NCBI GenBank assembly: GCA_021816775.1
Contig: JAKAXA010000011.1
Location: 47,536-111,535 of the forward strand
Length of the DNA: 64,000 nucleotides
Origin: Pseudomonadota bacterium
GTDB lineage: Bacteria > Pseudomonadota > Gammaproteobacteria > Steroidobacterales > Steroidobacteraceae
Direction of reading: 5' to 3'
Below are positions 40,539 through 49,888 of this stretch, one piece after another. A program made the translations under genes and the position numbers. The number at the start of each line of letters is the position of its first letter. The stretch's first letter is position 1. Under the pieces are notes generated by a model that was not told where the DNA came from, made no database searches, and saw only the letters and a program-made list of their open reading frames with translations.

Positions 40539-41783
40539 ATGTTAGATGGTTTTGTCGTCAAATCTCTGCCCCAGACTGGTGCTCCCAGCGAAGAAATCCA
40601 GGAGCGTCTGACCAAGATTTGTCTGGACGAGCCGTACGCGCATTTTGCAAGGGCCTTCCGCGGACCCGAGGACGTGCAGAGGCTCGCACAGTGGGCGTTC
40701 GACCGGTTTTTCGCGGACAACGGTTTTTTTTCGCTGTACGCACCCTACATGCGGGAAATCGAGCAGGAAGTCATCGCCATGGGCGTGAGTTTGCTGCATC
40801 CGGAACACGACTCGACGGGCAACTTTACTTCTGGTGGCACGGAGAGCAATTTCTCAGCGATACACGCCGCCAAGGAATGGGCGCGTGAGCGACGGCCTGG
40901 CGTAAAAAAGCCGAATGTCGTTGCGCCCCGCACCATACATCCGAGCTTCCACAAGGGTGCCCGCTATCTCGATGTGGAGGTAGTCACGACTGACTTCGAT
41001 ACCAATGGCCGCGGCATCGCGGCCAACATCGCCAACGCGATCGACGACAGTACGATCATGATTGCCGCTTCGGCACCCTCCTGGGCGTACGCCAATATCG
41101 ATCCGATACCCGAGATTGCAGAGGTGGCGCACGATGCGGGGCTATGGATGCACGTCGATGCGTGCATCGGTGGCTACATATCGCCCTTCCTCGAGAAACT
41201 CGGCAGAAACCTTACTCCCTGGGATTTTCGAGTGCCCGGCGTGATGTCGATATCGGCCGATCTGCACAAGTTCGCTTACTGTCCGAAGCCGGCATCAAGC
41301 ATTTACTGGCGGCACGTCGAGCTGCAGAAACATCACTATGTCGAGGTGAATGACCCGTTTCTCGGCCCCTACAAATTGGCCGGGTTTTCGGGTTCAAGGT
41401 CCGCCGGGCCGATTTTCGCGGCGTGGGCGGTCATGAACCACCTCGGAGAGGACGGTTACCTGCGCCTGACGCGCCGTCTCATGGACATCCAAGCGCGCAT
41501 CACGCGGGAATTGGGTGCGATCGGTGGCCTGAGGGTGTGGGACGTGGATGTCATGCCGTTGCATTTCAGCTCCGACAGGACGCCCACCGAAGCGATTTAC
41601 CAGGGATTGCAGGAGAAGGGCTGGATAATGCTCGGCCGGCTGAATCCCTCGGCCATCACCCTGCCGATTGATCCTAGCCTGACTGACGAGGACCTCGAGA
41701 GGCTGCTCAGCGACCTGCGGGAGGTCGTCGATCGCCTCGGTCATGCGGCTGCACCCAAGGCAGGCGATATCCGCTATGGATAG
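40539..41783 (+). CDS. Sphingosine-1-phosphate-lyase-family PLP enzyme, copy 1
   Basis: 414-aa fold-type I PLP enzyme (group II decarboxylase superfamily). PLP lysine K244 in SISADLHKFAY, D207 in MHVDACIGGYISPF, ring-stacking H134 in TIHPSFHKG, and the phosphate-side GGTES (99-103). VPGVMSISADLHKFAYCPK and FSGSRSAGPIFAAWAVMNHLG are close to S1P lyase rather than glutamate decarboxylase. S1P lyase cleaves phosphorylated sphingoid bases to an aldehyde and phosphoethanolamine; the true substrate here is unknown, and a decarboxylase role is possible. No membrane anchor. Next gene is a TonB receptor 389 bp on. Shares its first about 245 residues closely with the broken copy at 53054. Confidence 0.88.
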   Translation: MLDGFVVKSLPQTGAPSEEIQERLTKICLDEPYAHFARAFRGPEDVQRLAQWAFDRFFADNGFFSLYAPYMREIEQEVIAMGVSLLHPEHDSTGNFTSGGTESNFSAIHAAKEWARERRPGVKKPNVVAPRTIHPSFHKGARYLDVEVVTTDFDTNGRGIAANIANAIDDSTIMIAASAPSWAYANIDPIPEIAEVAHDAGLWMHVDACIGGYISPFLEKLGRNLTPWDFRVPGVMSISADLHKFAYCPKPASSIYWRHVELQKHHYVEVNDPFLGPYKLAGFSGSRSAGPIFAAWAVMNHLGEDGYLRLTRRLMDIQARITRELGAIGGLRVWDVDVMPLHFSSDRTPTEAIYQGLQEKGWIMLGRLNPSAITLPIDPSLTDEDLERLLSDLREVVDRLGHAAAPKAGDIRYG

Positions 41784-42172
41784 CCTTCGTGCCGTGGACG
41801 CTCGGCTTCAGAGCGAGCAGGTGCGCGCCGGGCTTGCGACTTGCACTGCGGGTCGAGCGCACCGGGATGAGCCTCGCAATCCCGAAGCAGGGCAAGTTGT
41901 GCAGGCTCGGAAGATCCGCTGGGGTCGTGCCGAATCCAGGCGTGCGCGTCGGCCTTGTCGTGCGGCCTGCGCCCCACGCAATCGACCCGACCAACGATCG
42001 CGGGAAGCGCCACAAGCCTTCTGCCGGCATCGCAGGGAGAGATGAGGCGCGCCATCGAGACCCGCTCGCTCAAGGGCGGGGACGCCGACTCCTCGGGCGA
42101 CCCCCTGGCACTGGACCATGGGCGCACGGACGAGCGGCTGACGCGCCGAAAGGGCGCAGGCACGAATGAAAT
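41784..42172. other. Gap between PLP enzyme copy 1 and its TonB receptor
   Basis: 389 bp. I see no gene, hairpin terminator or promoter that I would defend; open frames here on both strands have no recognisable similarity. Confidence 0.5.
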
Positions 42173-44428
42173 ATGAGGCAAACAATCATGTCGCCAGGCT
42201 ATGAAGTGGGGATGAGGCACGAGTGCGGCATTCCGGCGGTTCTCGCGTTGACCGCCATTGCGGTCGGTCTGTGGTGCTGTCCTGTGCGGGCACACGCCGC
42301 GAAAATGGACGGCCCGGCGCCGTTCGGCGCGCAACAATCCGATCGGCTTCATACCGTCGTCGTGACCGCGGAGCACTGGCACGAGAAATTGCAGGCAGTG
42401 CCGATTGCCGTAACGGCATTGACCGCAGACGCTCTCAGACAATCCGGCATCGAGAGCACGCTCGGGCTGCAGCAGGCAATACCGGATTTCGTGATGACGA
42501 CAAACGCCACGATGGGGCAGATCTATCTGCGCGGCGTCGGCACGGACATCATAAATGAGGGCACTGACCCAAGCATCGCGGTCTATCAGGACGGGGTGTA
42601 TCAGGCACGGGCCGCCGACTCCATTGCCGAACTGTACGATGTCAAACGCGTCGAGGTAGTTCTCGGACCGCAGGGCACGTTGTACGGGCTCAATGCGGCG
42701 GCGGGCGCCATCAGAATCATCACCAATGATCCGACCGACCGATTTCAGGCCGATGCGAGCGCGCAATTTGGCAATTACGACCACGTTCGCACGACGGCCA
42801 TGGCGAACCTTCCGGTGTCCCGACGCGTCGCGCTGCGTGTTGCGGGCTTTTACGATTACCACGAGGGATTTTCGCAGTACCAGTACATTGTCGGAAAGAG
42901 AGACGACGGCGTGGATGCCTGGGGTGCCCGAGCGAAGCTGAGCATCAGGCCGACACGAAACGTGGTGTTCATTCTCACGGGCGAGCATACGGACGATCGG
43001 AGCACGCGGAACATGGCGCCCGTGGTGGATCCAAGCCTGTTCTCCCCCGCGATTGATGTGTTCGGTGCAAAGCCGTACGTCAATCCACGGGATGCCCAGA
43101 ACAACCTTGCGGACGCCGCCGACGTGACACAGTCGAAGATCTACGGAACTCTCGTGTGGGAAGGAAACGACGTCGAATTGAAGTCTCTGACCTCATATGA
43201 GCCAACTGTCAACAACATAAGCCAGCTCGATGTGGACGCCACGGACATCAATTTTCTGTGGGATTCGCTGTACGAACGCTCGGACGCCTTTACGCAGAAG
43301 CTGCAGCTGAGATCGACTGCGCATCGGGCGCTGCACTGGGTTGTCGGCCTGTTCTATTTGCATGAAGCCGCATCGCAGATATTTCCGATCCGGGTAAACA
43401 TACCGGTCATTCCCGGACCGAAGCCCGATGCACTCATGAGCTACGACACGGCGATCTTTACGCACGCCTATGCAGCCTACGGACAGACGTCCTATCGCAT
43501 CGACAAGATTCGCCTGACTGCCGGCGTGCGCTATAACTATGAGCGAAAAAAGTCGGGGTTCCATGAAGCGATCATCGATCCGTATAACTTGCTGTCGCCC
43601 TCCGGCAGCGCAATGGTGACCAACCCGCAGAGCAGGGGCTGGGGCGCATGGACGCCGCGGTTCGTTATTGGCTATTCCGTCAGGCGCGACGTCATGATGT
43701 ACGTAAGCGCATCGCGCGGTTTCAAGAGTGGCGGGATGAATCTGGAAGGGTCCGGAGAGGTCTTTCAGCCGGAGACCTTGTGGGATTACGAAGGCGGAAT
43801 CAAGGCGACATGGTTCGATGACCGGCTACGCACCAACCTGGACGCGTTCTACTATGATTACCGGAATCTTCAGGTCAGCGTTTTCAATGGCGCGGCGTCG
43901 GTGGTCACCAATGTGCCAAAATCGCGCATGAGGGGATTCGAGGCGAATCTGACTGGGCTGCCAATGCCGGATCTGCAGCTTGATCTGCACTTAGCTCTGC
44001 TCGATGCCCGCATCGGCAGATTCAGTACGCTTAACCCGAATACGGGTTTGGTGCAGAATGTGAGCAATAACACGCTGCCGCGCGCTCCGAAGACGGCGCT
44101 GACCGCCGGAGTTCAATACACCGTACCGTGGGTTCATACGGGGCGGCTCACGATGCGCGCCGACATGAAATATCAGTCCAGGATTTATTTCACCTATTGG
44201 GATAGTCCGGGAGTTGATCAAGGAGGCTATTCGCTGTTCAATACGCGCTTGAGCTATCGGATCGGCAACGGCTCGTGGTCCGTGGCGTTGTACGGCAACA
44301 ATCTCAGCAACAAGCTGTATCGGGCGAGCGTCGTGCAGTCGCAGTCGCAGATCGGCACGCTGCTGTTCTGGGGCCCGCCGCGGACATTCGGCGTGGAATT
44401 CCGATGGCGCCATGTCCGCGGAGAATGA
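42173..44428 (+). CDS. TonB-dependent outer-membrane receptor 1
   Basis: 751 aa. Signal region near the N-terminus (VLALTAIAVGLWCCPVRAHAA); TonB box-like HTVVVTAEHW; plug domain with IPDFVMTTNAT, IYLRGVGTD and VEVVLGPQGTLYGLNAAAGAI; beta-barrel to the C-terminal aromatic-rich end (FGVEFRWRHVRGE). It belongs to the large sphingomonad/xanthomonad-type group for organic substrates; there is no siderophore gene nearby. ATG at 42173 is used; ATG at 42188 with GAGG upstream is an alternative. Follows PLP enzyme copy 1 and precedes the amidase on the same strand. Confidence 0.92.
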   Translation: MRQTIMSPGYEVGMRHECGIPAVLALTAIAVGLWCCPVRAHAAKMDGPAPFGAQQSDRLHTVVVTAEHWHEKLQAVPIAVTALTADALRQSGIESTLGLQQAIPDFVMTTNATMGQIYLRGVGTDIINEGTDPSIAVYQDGVYQARAADSIAELYDVKRVEVVLGPQGTLYGLNAAAGAIRIITNDPTDRFQADASAQFGNYDHVRTTAMANLPVSRRVALRVAGFYDYHEGFSQYQYIVGKRDDGVDAWGARAKLSIRPTRNVVFILTGEHTDDRSTRNMAPVVDPSLFSPAIDVFGAKPYVNPRDAQNNLADAADVTQSKIYGTLVWEGNDVELKSLTSYEPTVNNISQLDVDATDINFLWDSLYERSDAFTQKLQLRSTAHRALHWVVGLFYLHEAASQIFPIRVNIPVIPGPKPDALMSYDTAIFTHAYAAYGQTSYRIDKIRLTAGVRYNYERKKSGFHEAIIDPYNLLSPSGSAMVTNPQSRGWGAWTPRFVIGYSVRRDVMMYVSASRGFKSGGMNLEGSGEVFQPETLWDYEGGIKATWFDDRLRTNLDAFYYDYRNLQVSVFNGAASVVTNVPKSRMRGFEANLTGLPMPDLQLDLHLALLDARIGRFSTLNPNTGLVQNVSNNTLPRAPKTALTAGVQYTVPWVHTGRLTMRADMKYQSRIYFTYWDSPGVDQGGYSLFNTRLSYRIGNGSWSVALYGNNLSNKLYRASVVQSQSQIGTLLFWGPPRTFGVEFRWRHVRGE

Positions 44429-44646
44429 GAATCGATCCCCAGGACGGACAGTTAACGGGATTGGGCGGCTGCTTCAGGGGCGAAAACGGAGATCGAGGTC
44501 GTGCAGGCTCGTGGCGGGAGATCATCTGGTGCAGCCGCACCTGTAGTGCGAGTCGCGCCTGCGGCATCGCGCTGGTCCGTGCTCGATCCCGAGTGTGCCG
44601 CAGCTTTTTCTGTCTGGTTCCGGCTGTGCCGGCTTGGGAGACGGGT

Positions 44647-46089
44647 ATGAAGCTCTGTGAATATGTGACCTATGACGCGCTGGACCTGGCCGAGCTAGTC
44701 AGGAGCGGCGAAGTGAGCGCCGAGGAATTGCGCGATGCGGCGCTGCTTGCCATCGAGCAGGTCAATAGTGAGCTCAACGCGGTAATCGGCCTCACACCGG
44801 ACGAGACGGAGCGGGCGCTGCGCGGTCGCGCCCGCGCAGCGCCATTTTCCGGGGTGCCTTTCCTCCTCAAGGACATCGGCGCCCATATGGCCAGTGTGCC
44901 GAGCGAGCTCGGCTCGCGCTTCGCGAAGGGGCTGACTCCGCCGACTGACACCGAGCTCGCCGCACGCTTCAAGAAAGCAGGACTAGTGACCGTGGGGAGG
45001 ACCAACGTGCCAGAGTTCGGCGACAATGTCTCGACCGAGTCGCTGCTTTACGGGCCCGCGCACAATCCGTGGGATCTTTCACGAAGCACCGGCGGATCGA
45101 GCGGCGGCGCTGCGGCCGCCGTGGCGGCCGGCATCGTGCCCATGGCCCATGGCAACGACGGGGGTGGGTCAATCCGCGTGCCGGCGGCCTGCTGCGGCGT
45201 GTTCGGCATGAAGCCCAGCCGCGGGCGCAATCCGGCCGGACCGCAGTACGACGATCTAATTTTCGGTCTCGGAGTGGAGCATGTGCTGACACGGACCGTG
45301 CGCGACAGCGCCGCGATGCTGGATGCCACTCATGGCGCCGATGCGGGGGCGCGCTACCTGCTGCCGTCACCCGAAACCACTTATCTGGCGGCGTGCGAAC
45401 GGGACCCGAAGCCGCTGCGCATCGCGTTTTCCGTGAAGCCGTCTGAAGGCGCGCCCGAGATCGATGCGCTTTGCCAGCAGGCCGTGCTCGAGACGGCCAG
45501 ACTGTGTGAGAGCCTGGGTCATCACGTGTTCGAGGGTGCGCCGTATATCGACCATGACGAGGTCTGCGCCATCTTCCGTGACGTTGCCTCGCCGTTTATG
45601 ACGGCATCGTTGAGGACGCTAGCCGAGGCCCTGGACAAGGAGGTCACGGCGGATGAGCTTGAGTCCACGACCTGGGCAATATTTACTCATGGCGATCGGA
45701 TGAGCGCCGCAGAATTTGCTTTCGCTATCGGCAATGTCAACGCGGTGAGTCGCAAGCTCGGGCAGTTCTTCACGACCTGCGATCTGTGGCTCTCGCCCGT
45801 TCTGAGCAGGCCGACGGTGAAGCTCGGGGTGCTAGATGCTAATGAAAAGGGTCTCGATGCGTTCCAATGGGTGAGGAAGATGATGGATTACGCGCCCTTC
45901 TGCGCGATGTTCAACGGTTCGGGTCAGCCCGCGATGTCCGTGCCCCTGCACCAGACACCCGACGGACTGCCTGTCGGGGTGCAGTTTGCAGCGCCATTCG
46001 GGGACGAGAGCACGTTATTTTCGCTGGCGGGCCAACTGGAGCGTGCGCGTCCCTGGGCTGAGCGCCACCCGGAGGTCTTCGTGCGATAG
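44647..46089 (+). CDS. Amidase-signature family hydrolase
   Basis: 480 aa. The Ser-cisSer-Lys triad is complete: K75 ([10 protein letters not shown]), S151 (TGGSSGG) and nucleophile S175 ([11 protein letters not shown]), with the exact 24-residue spacing between the serines. The family hydrolyses carboxylic amides (aryl/acyl amides, N-acyl compounds); GatA is unlikely because gatB and gatC are absent. No signal peptide, so cytoplasmic. Good site GGGAGA before the ATG at 44647. Located between TonB receptor 1 and the acyl-CoA ligase, it would release an acid that the ligase can activate (inference). Confidence 0.9.
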   Translation: MKLCEYVTYDALDLAELVRSGEVSAEELRDAALLAIEQVNSELNAVIGLTPDETERALRGRARAAPFSGVPFLLKDIGAHMASVPSELGSRFAKGLTPPTDTELAARFKKAGLVTVGRTNVPEFGDNVSTESLLYGPAHNPWDLSRSTGGSSGGAAAAVAAGIVPMAHGNDGGGSIRVPAACCGVFGMKPSRGRNPAGPQYDDLIFGLGVEHVLTRTVRDSAAMLDATHGADAGARYLLPSPETTYLAACERDPKPLRIAFSVKPSEGAPEIDALCQQAVLETARLCESLGHHVFEGAPYIDHDEVCAIFRDVASPFMTASLRTLAEALDKEVTADELESTTWAIFTHGDRMSAAEFAFAIGNVNAVSRKLGQFFTTCDLWLSPVLSRPTVKLGVLDANEKGLDAFQWVRKMMDYAPFCAMFNGSGQPAMSVPLHQTPDGLPVGVQFAAPFGDESTLFSLAGQLERARPWAERHPEVFVR

Positions 46090-46463
46090 GTCACCAGCGA
46101 GGACGCGGGTCTGCTCAAATGCTGTGGGGGGGGATCTACGCGGAGGAGAACCTGAATACGAGATGGCCGGAAAGCGAGCCGGCCGTGGTTCAGTCGAGAG
46201 CACGGAGGTCTCATTGGCACGGCGTCTCCGCCGCTGCCGCGCTCTGAGTGAAATCTCCCGCTGGCAGCCCGTTCACGCCGCCTACCGTACCGCAAACGGA
46301 AAGTGGTGTTCAGCACCACCGGCTCAGCGGCCGGCAAGAGGGAACGGGTTCGCCGAATATTTACAAATAGGCTGACGGGAGTGGCATCATCCAAGGGGTG
46401 CAAGCCCAAGTGCCGCAAGTGCGGACTCGTTGCGCGGATGAGGGCTTGTTCGAGGGCGGGAGC
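46090..46463. other. Gap between the amidase and the broken ligase copy
   Basis: 374 bp without recognisable gene. Contains a run of eight G (46126-46133). Confidence 0.5.
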
Positions 46464-46708
46464 ATGCGTTGTACGACACAATTCGTAAAGGTGCGCGACA
46501 GCTTGCGCGGTGCAGGCAGGATCTGGCGGCGGCGCAGCGCGAGTTCGCGTGGCCGGCATTGGAGGAGTTCAATTGGGGGCGGGACTACTTCGACGCCATC
46601 GGCGCGGATGACGATCGGATTGCGTTACGCGTCGTGGACGACGCCCGCGGCGACGAGGCGCTTGCTATTGCTGAGCTCCGCTACTGCGGAGAGCCTGATC
46701 TCGGCTGA
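46464..46708 (+). pseudogene. Frameshifted, truncated duplicate of the acyl-CoA ligase N-terminus
   Basis: The ATG at 46464 begins a segment that mirrors the start of the ligase at 46962: first in frame (TTQFVKVRDSLR versus TKRFIETRDRLLR), then, after a net +2 shift near 46510, in the next frame as CRQDLAAAQREFAWPALEEF and NWGRDYFDAIGADDDR versus LREDLAAARQEFEWPQFDEF and NWARDYFDVIARDNDR. It stops at TGA 46706-46708 after about 80 codons of a 566-codon gene. Too short for function. It implies a past tandem duplication or replacement of the ligase gene. The 253 bp after it hold nothing I recognise. Confidence 0.8.
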
Positions 46709-46961
46709 GGCGTGATGCCTCGCGCAACCAGGGCGCGCCGGCGCTTAGGCTCGGCTCAGTCCGACATCGATACGCCGGTCGGCCGCCGGCGATGCGGCGC
46801 AGCCAAGGTCGAGCTGTGGTGGTCGCGCGTAGCAAATAACCCGCCATCCGTCAATTGGTCCGACGAACAGCCGTAATTGGCCGAGTCGGTGGGATCATGA
46901 CCGGTGTGCAGGATGTCACTTGGCACCAACAAGGGACGCGGTTCTGCGATAGGGGGGCGTC

Positions 46962-48662
46962 ATGAGCGCCACGAAGCGATTCATCGAGACACGAGACCGG
47001 CTGTTGCGGTTGCGGGAGGATCTGGCCGCGGCGAGGCAGGAATTCGAGTGGCCGCAATTCGATGAGTTCAATTGGGCGAGAGATTACTTCGATGTGATTG
47101 CCCGCGACAACGACCGGCCGGCGCTGAGGGTTGTGGATGATGGGGGCCATGGCGAGACGCTTTCCTTTGAACATCTCGCTCGCCGCTCCTCGCAGGTGGC
47201 CAACTGGCTGTCCGGGCTCGGTGTGGGGCACGGCGACCCTATCCTCGTCATGCTCGGGAACGTGACGGCGTTGTGGGAGACGATGCTTGCGGCAATCAAG
47301 ATCGGGGCGGTGATCGTTCCGGCGACCACGCTGCTCGAGCACGAGGACCTAGCCGATCGCATCGCGCGGGGTGGTGTCAAGACGGTCGTGACGCACTCAC
47401 GATTGACGGACCGGCTGGACGGAATGGATGGAGCGCCGATTCGGATAGCGGTCGGGGAAGAGGTGCCGGGATGGCTCGACTATGCGACCTCCTGGCAGGC
47501 TGAGCGGCGGTTCGTCCCCTCGGTCAACACCAAGGCGGACGATCTGCTGTTTCTTTACTTCACCTCCGGAACCACCGCCCGTCCGAAGCTGGTCGCCCAC
47601 ACCCAAGCGAGCTATCCCGTCGGACATCTTTCGACCATGTACTGGCTGGGTTTGAAGCCCGGCGACGTCCATCTCAACTTGAGCTCACCGGGCTGGGCCA
47701 AGCATGCCTGGTCGTGTTTTTTCGCTCCCTGGAGCGCGCAGGCCTGTGTGTTGGCCTACCAGTACGAGCGGTTCGATCCCCCCAGGTTGTTGGATCAGCT
47801 CGTCCGCAGCCGTGTGACGACTTTCTGCGCGCCTCCTACGGTCTGGCGCATGCTGATCCAGCAGGACCTGCGGCGCTGGCCCGTGGCCTTGCGCGAGGCG
47901 GTCAGCGCCGGTGAGCCGCTCAACCCGGAGGTCATCGAGCAGGTTCAACGAGCCTGGGGCCTGACGATCCGCGACGGCTATGGTCAGACCGAGACTACCG
48001 CTCAGATCGGCAACTCCCCCTGTCAGCCCGTCAAAGCCGGCTCCATGGGCCGGCCTCTGCCGGGCTATGAGATCGTGCTGCGCGACCCGGAGGGGCGAAT
48101 CGGGGAGGAGGGCGAGATTTGCATCGACCTTTCTCGGCGTCCCGCGAGTCTCATGTGCGGATACCTGGACGATTCGGAGCGCACCGTCGAGGTGATGCGC
48201 GACGGGTACTACCATACGGGCGATGTGGCCTCGCGGGATGCCGACGGCTATCTGTCCTACGTCGGCCGGATGGACGATGTGTTCAAGTCGTCCGATTACC
48301 GGATCAGTCCCTTCGAGCTCGAGAGTGTCCTGGTCGAGCATGCGGCGGTTGTGGAAGCCGCCGTCGTACCGAGCCCCGACGCGCTGCGCCTGGCCGTACC
48401 CAAGGCATTCGTGACACTTGGGGCCGGACACCTTGCCGATGCGGATACGGCGCGCTCTATATTCGAGCACGTCCGCGCGCGTGTCTCTGCCTACAAGCGA
48501 ATCCGGCGGCTGGAGTTCAAGGCGCTTCCCAAGACCATATCCGGCAAAATCCGCCGCGTGGAGCTGCGTAACGCCGAGCTGGCGCGCGCCTCCGGTGGGC
48601 GCAATGCCAACGAGTTCTGGGAAGAGGATTTCTCGGAGTTCTCGGCCGGAACGAGGCGTTAG
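46962..48662 (+). CDS. AMP-binding acyl-CoA synthetase (ACSM/benzoate-CoA-ligase type)
   Basis: 566 aa adenylate-forming enzyme. A3 P-loop FTSGTTARPKLVAHT near residue 190, aromatic/acyl pocket region NLSSPGWAKHAWS, A5 DGYGQTETT, hinge YHTGDVASRDADGYLSYVGR, and the C-terminal catalytic Lys in KALPKTISGKIRRVELR. The layout fits medium-chain or aromatic acid-CoA ligases. It makes acyl-CoA from a free acid, ATP and CoA in the cytoplasm. The FIST gene starts 17-47 bp after its stop on the same strand, so enzyme and sensor genes form one unit. Confidence 0.9.
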   Translation: MSATKRFIETRDRLLRLREDLAAARQEFEWPQFDEFNWARDYFDVIARDNDRPALRVVDDGGHGETLSFEHLARRSSQVANWLSGLGVGHGDPILVMLGNVTALWETMLAAIKIGAVIVPATTLLEHEDLADRIARGGVKTVVTHSRLTDRLDGMDGAPIRIAVGEEVPGWLDYATSWQAERRFVPSVNTKADDLLFLYFTSGTTARPKLVAHTQASYPVGHLSTMYWLGLKPGDVHLNLSSPGWAKHAWSCFFAPWSAQACVLAYQYERFDPPRLLDQLVRSRVTTFCAPPTVWRMLIQQDLRRWPVALREAVSAGEPLNPEVIEQVQRAWGLTIRDGYGQTETTAQIGNSPCQPVKAGSMGRPLPGYEIVLRDPEGRIGEEGEICIDLSRRPASLMCGYLDDSERTVEVMRDGYYHTGDVASRDADGYLSYVGRMDDVFKSSDYRISPFELESVLVEHAAVVEAAVVPSPDALRLAVPKAFVTLGAGHLADADTARSIFEHVRARVSAYKRIRRLEFKALPKTISGKIRRVELRNAELARASGGRNANEFWEEDFSEFSAGTRR

Positions 48663-48708
48663 TCCCGGAGACGCCCGGGTGACGGTCGGCTCGCCATCGG
48701 TGGTCAAA

Positions 48709-49875
48709 ATGAGCGTGCAGCAGCAAGACCCGGAATCCATCGTGCTGATCAGCACGGAGGCCGCCGGCGAGCAGGCTGCGGCAGAGGCCATTGCCACGCA
48801 GCTGCCAGGCGGGCAGGACGGATTCACGACCCTGTTCTGCTGCGGTCGGTACGATCTGGGTAGGCTCGGCCACGGCTTGAGCGCGGCAGGTCATGACCGC
48901 GTGGTCGCGGCAGCCTCCAGCCGCGCGATCGGACCCGCCGGATTCCTCGCCAACGGCATCACGGGATTCCATCTGCCGGCCGGTCGTTTCAAGGTGGCGG
49001 ATGCGCTCATCGAAAATGTCGCCGAATTCGGCCTGCCTGACGCACGGCACGTGGTCCGGTCGCTGCTGCGCCGCCTGAGACACGCCACGAACGCCGAGTG
49101 GCCTCATCTGTTCGCCATGGTTCTAGTGGATGCCGAGCCGAGGTGCGAGGAGCGGCTCGTCGCCGCGCTCGGCACCGAGCTGGGGGGCGTGCCCCTGGTC
49201 GGCGGCTCGGCGGGAGATGTCTACTTCAATCCTTTGGGGCAGATCACGACCGCAACCCGTGTGCTGCATCAGCGCCGCGCAGTCCGCGGAGGGGCCGTGT
49301 TCTGCATCGTCGCCGGGCGCGATCCGGTGCTGGCGCTCAGCCATCACAATTTCGTGCCGGGCCGGCGGCGGCTCGTGGTGACCGACGCCGATCCGGAGAG
49401 GCGGCTCGTGCGCGAGATCGACGGACGAAGCGCCCTGAAGGTCTACGCCGCGGCATGCGGCCTGAAATCCGTGCCGAAGGACGCGCGCGTTCTTGCCCCC
49501 TTTCCCCTGATGATCAAGGTCGGCGGCCAATACTTCCCTCGCGGGATGCAACGCATCTATGAGGACGGATCCATGGAATTCGCCTGCGCGATGGAGCCGG
49601 GGCTCGTGGTCGCCGTTGCGAAGCCGGTGGACATGCTTGAGCGGTTGACCGGGACCTTTGATACCCTGAGCAAAGCGCTCGGCACCCCGGAACTCGTCAT
49701 AGGCTTCGATTGCGCGGCGCGCACGGGGAGCATGGAACGGCACGGTCTGTCAACGGCCGTATCTGGCCTGTTCGAGAAGCACCGGGTCGTCGGGTTCTCC
49801 ACACTTGGAGAGCAATTCAATACCATTCACGTGAACAACTCCTTCACTTGCCTGGGCGTGGCTCAAAGAAAATAG
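48709..49875 (+). CDS. FIST-domain sensory protein
   Basis: 388 aa from ATG 48709 (GTG at 48679 is also possible). FIST N domain (VLISTEAAGEQAAAEA, HDRVVAAASSRAIGPAGF), then FIST C (KVYAAACGLK, FPLMIKVGGQYFPRG, VVGFSTLGEQFNTIHVNN). FIST proteins are presumed small-ligand sensors working with kinases or cyclases. Here a hybrid kinase follows 13 bp later, matching the FIST-kinase adjacency I recall from alcohol-oxidation regulation in Pseudomonas (exact orthology not claimed). No signal peptide; cytoplasmic. Confidence 0.85.
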   Translation: MSVQQQDPESIVLISTEAAGEQAAAEAIATQLPGGQDGFTTLFCCGRYDLGRLGHGLSAAGHDRVVAAASSRAIGPAGFLANGITGFHLPAGRFKVADALIENVAEFGLPDARHVVRSLLRRLRHATNAEWPHLFAMVLVDAEPRCEERLVAALGTELGGVPLVGGSAGDVYFNPLGQITTATRVLHQRRAVRGGAVFCIVAGRDPVLALSHHNFVPGRRRLVVTDADPERRLVREIDGRSALKVYAAACGLKSVPKDARVLAPFPLMIKVGGQYFPRGMQRIYEDGSMEFACAMEPGLVVAVAKPVDMLERLTGTFDTLSKALGTPELVIGFDCAARTGSMERHGLSTAVSGLFEKHRVVGFSTLGEQFNTIHVNNSFTCLGVAQRK

Positions 49876-49888
49876 CGGCGGGCGAATC

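Noticed and set aside
41784..42988. 404-codon minus-strand frame opposite TonB receptor 1
   Set aside because: No domain; it spans a gap and the start of a clear receptor gene.
44647..46089. GatA subunit of the Asp/Glu-tRNA amidotransferase
   Set aside because: Same family, but no gatB or gatC nearby; the neighbours are an outer-membrane receptor and an acyl-CoA ligase.
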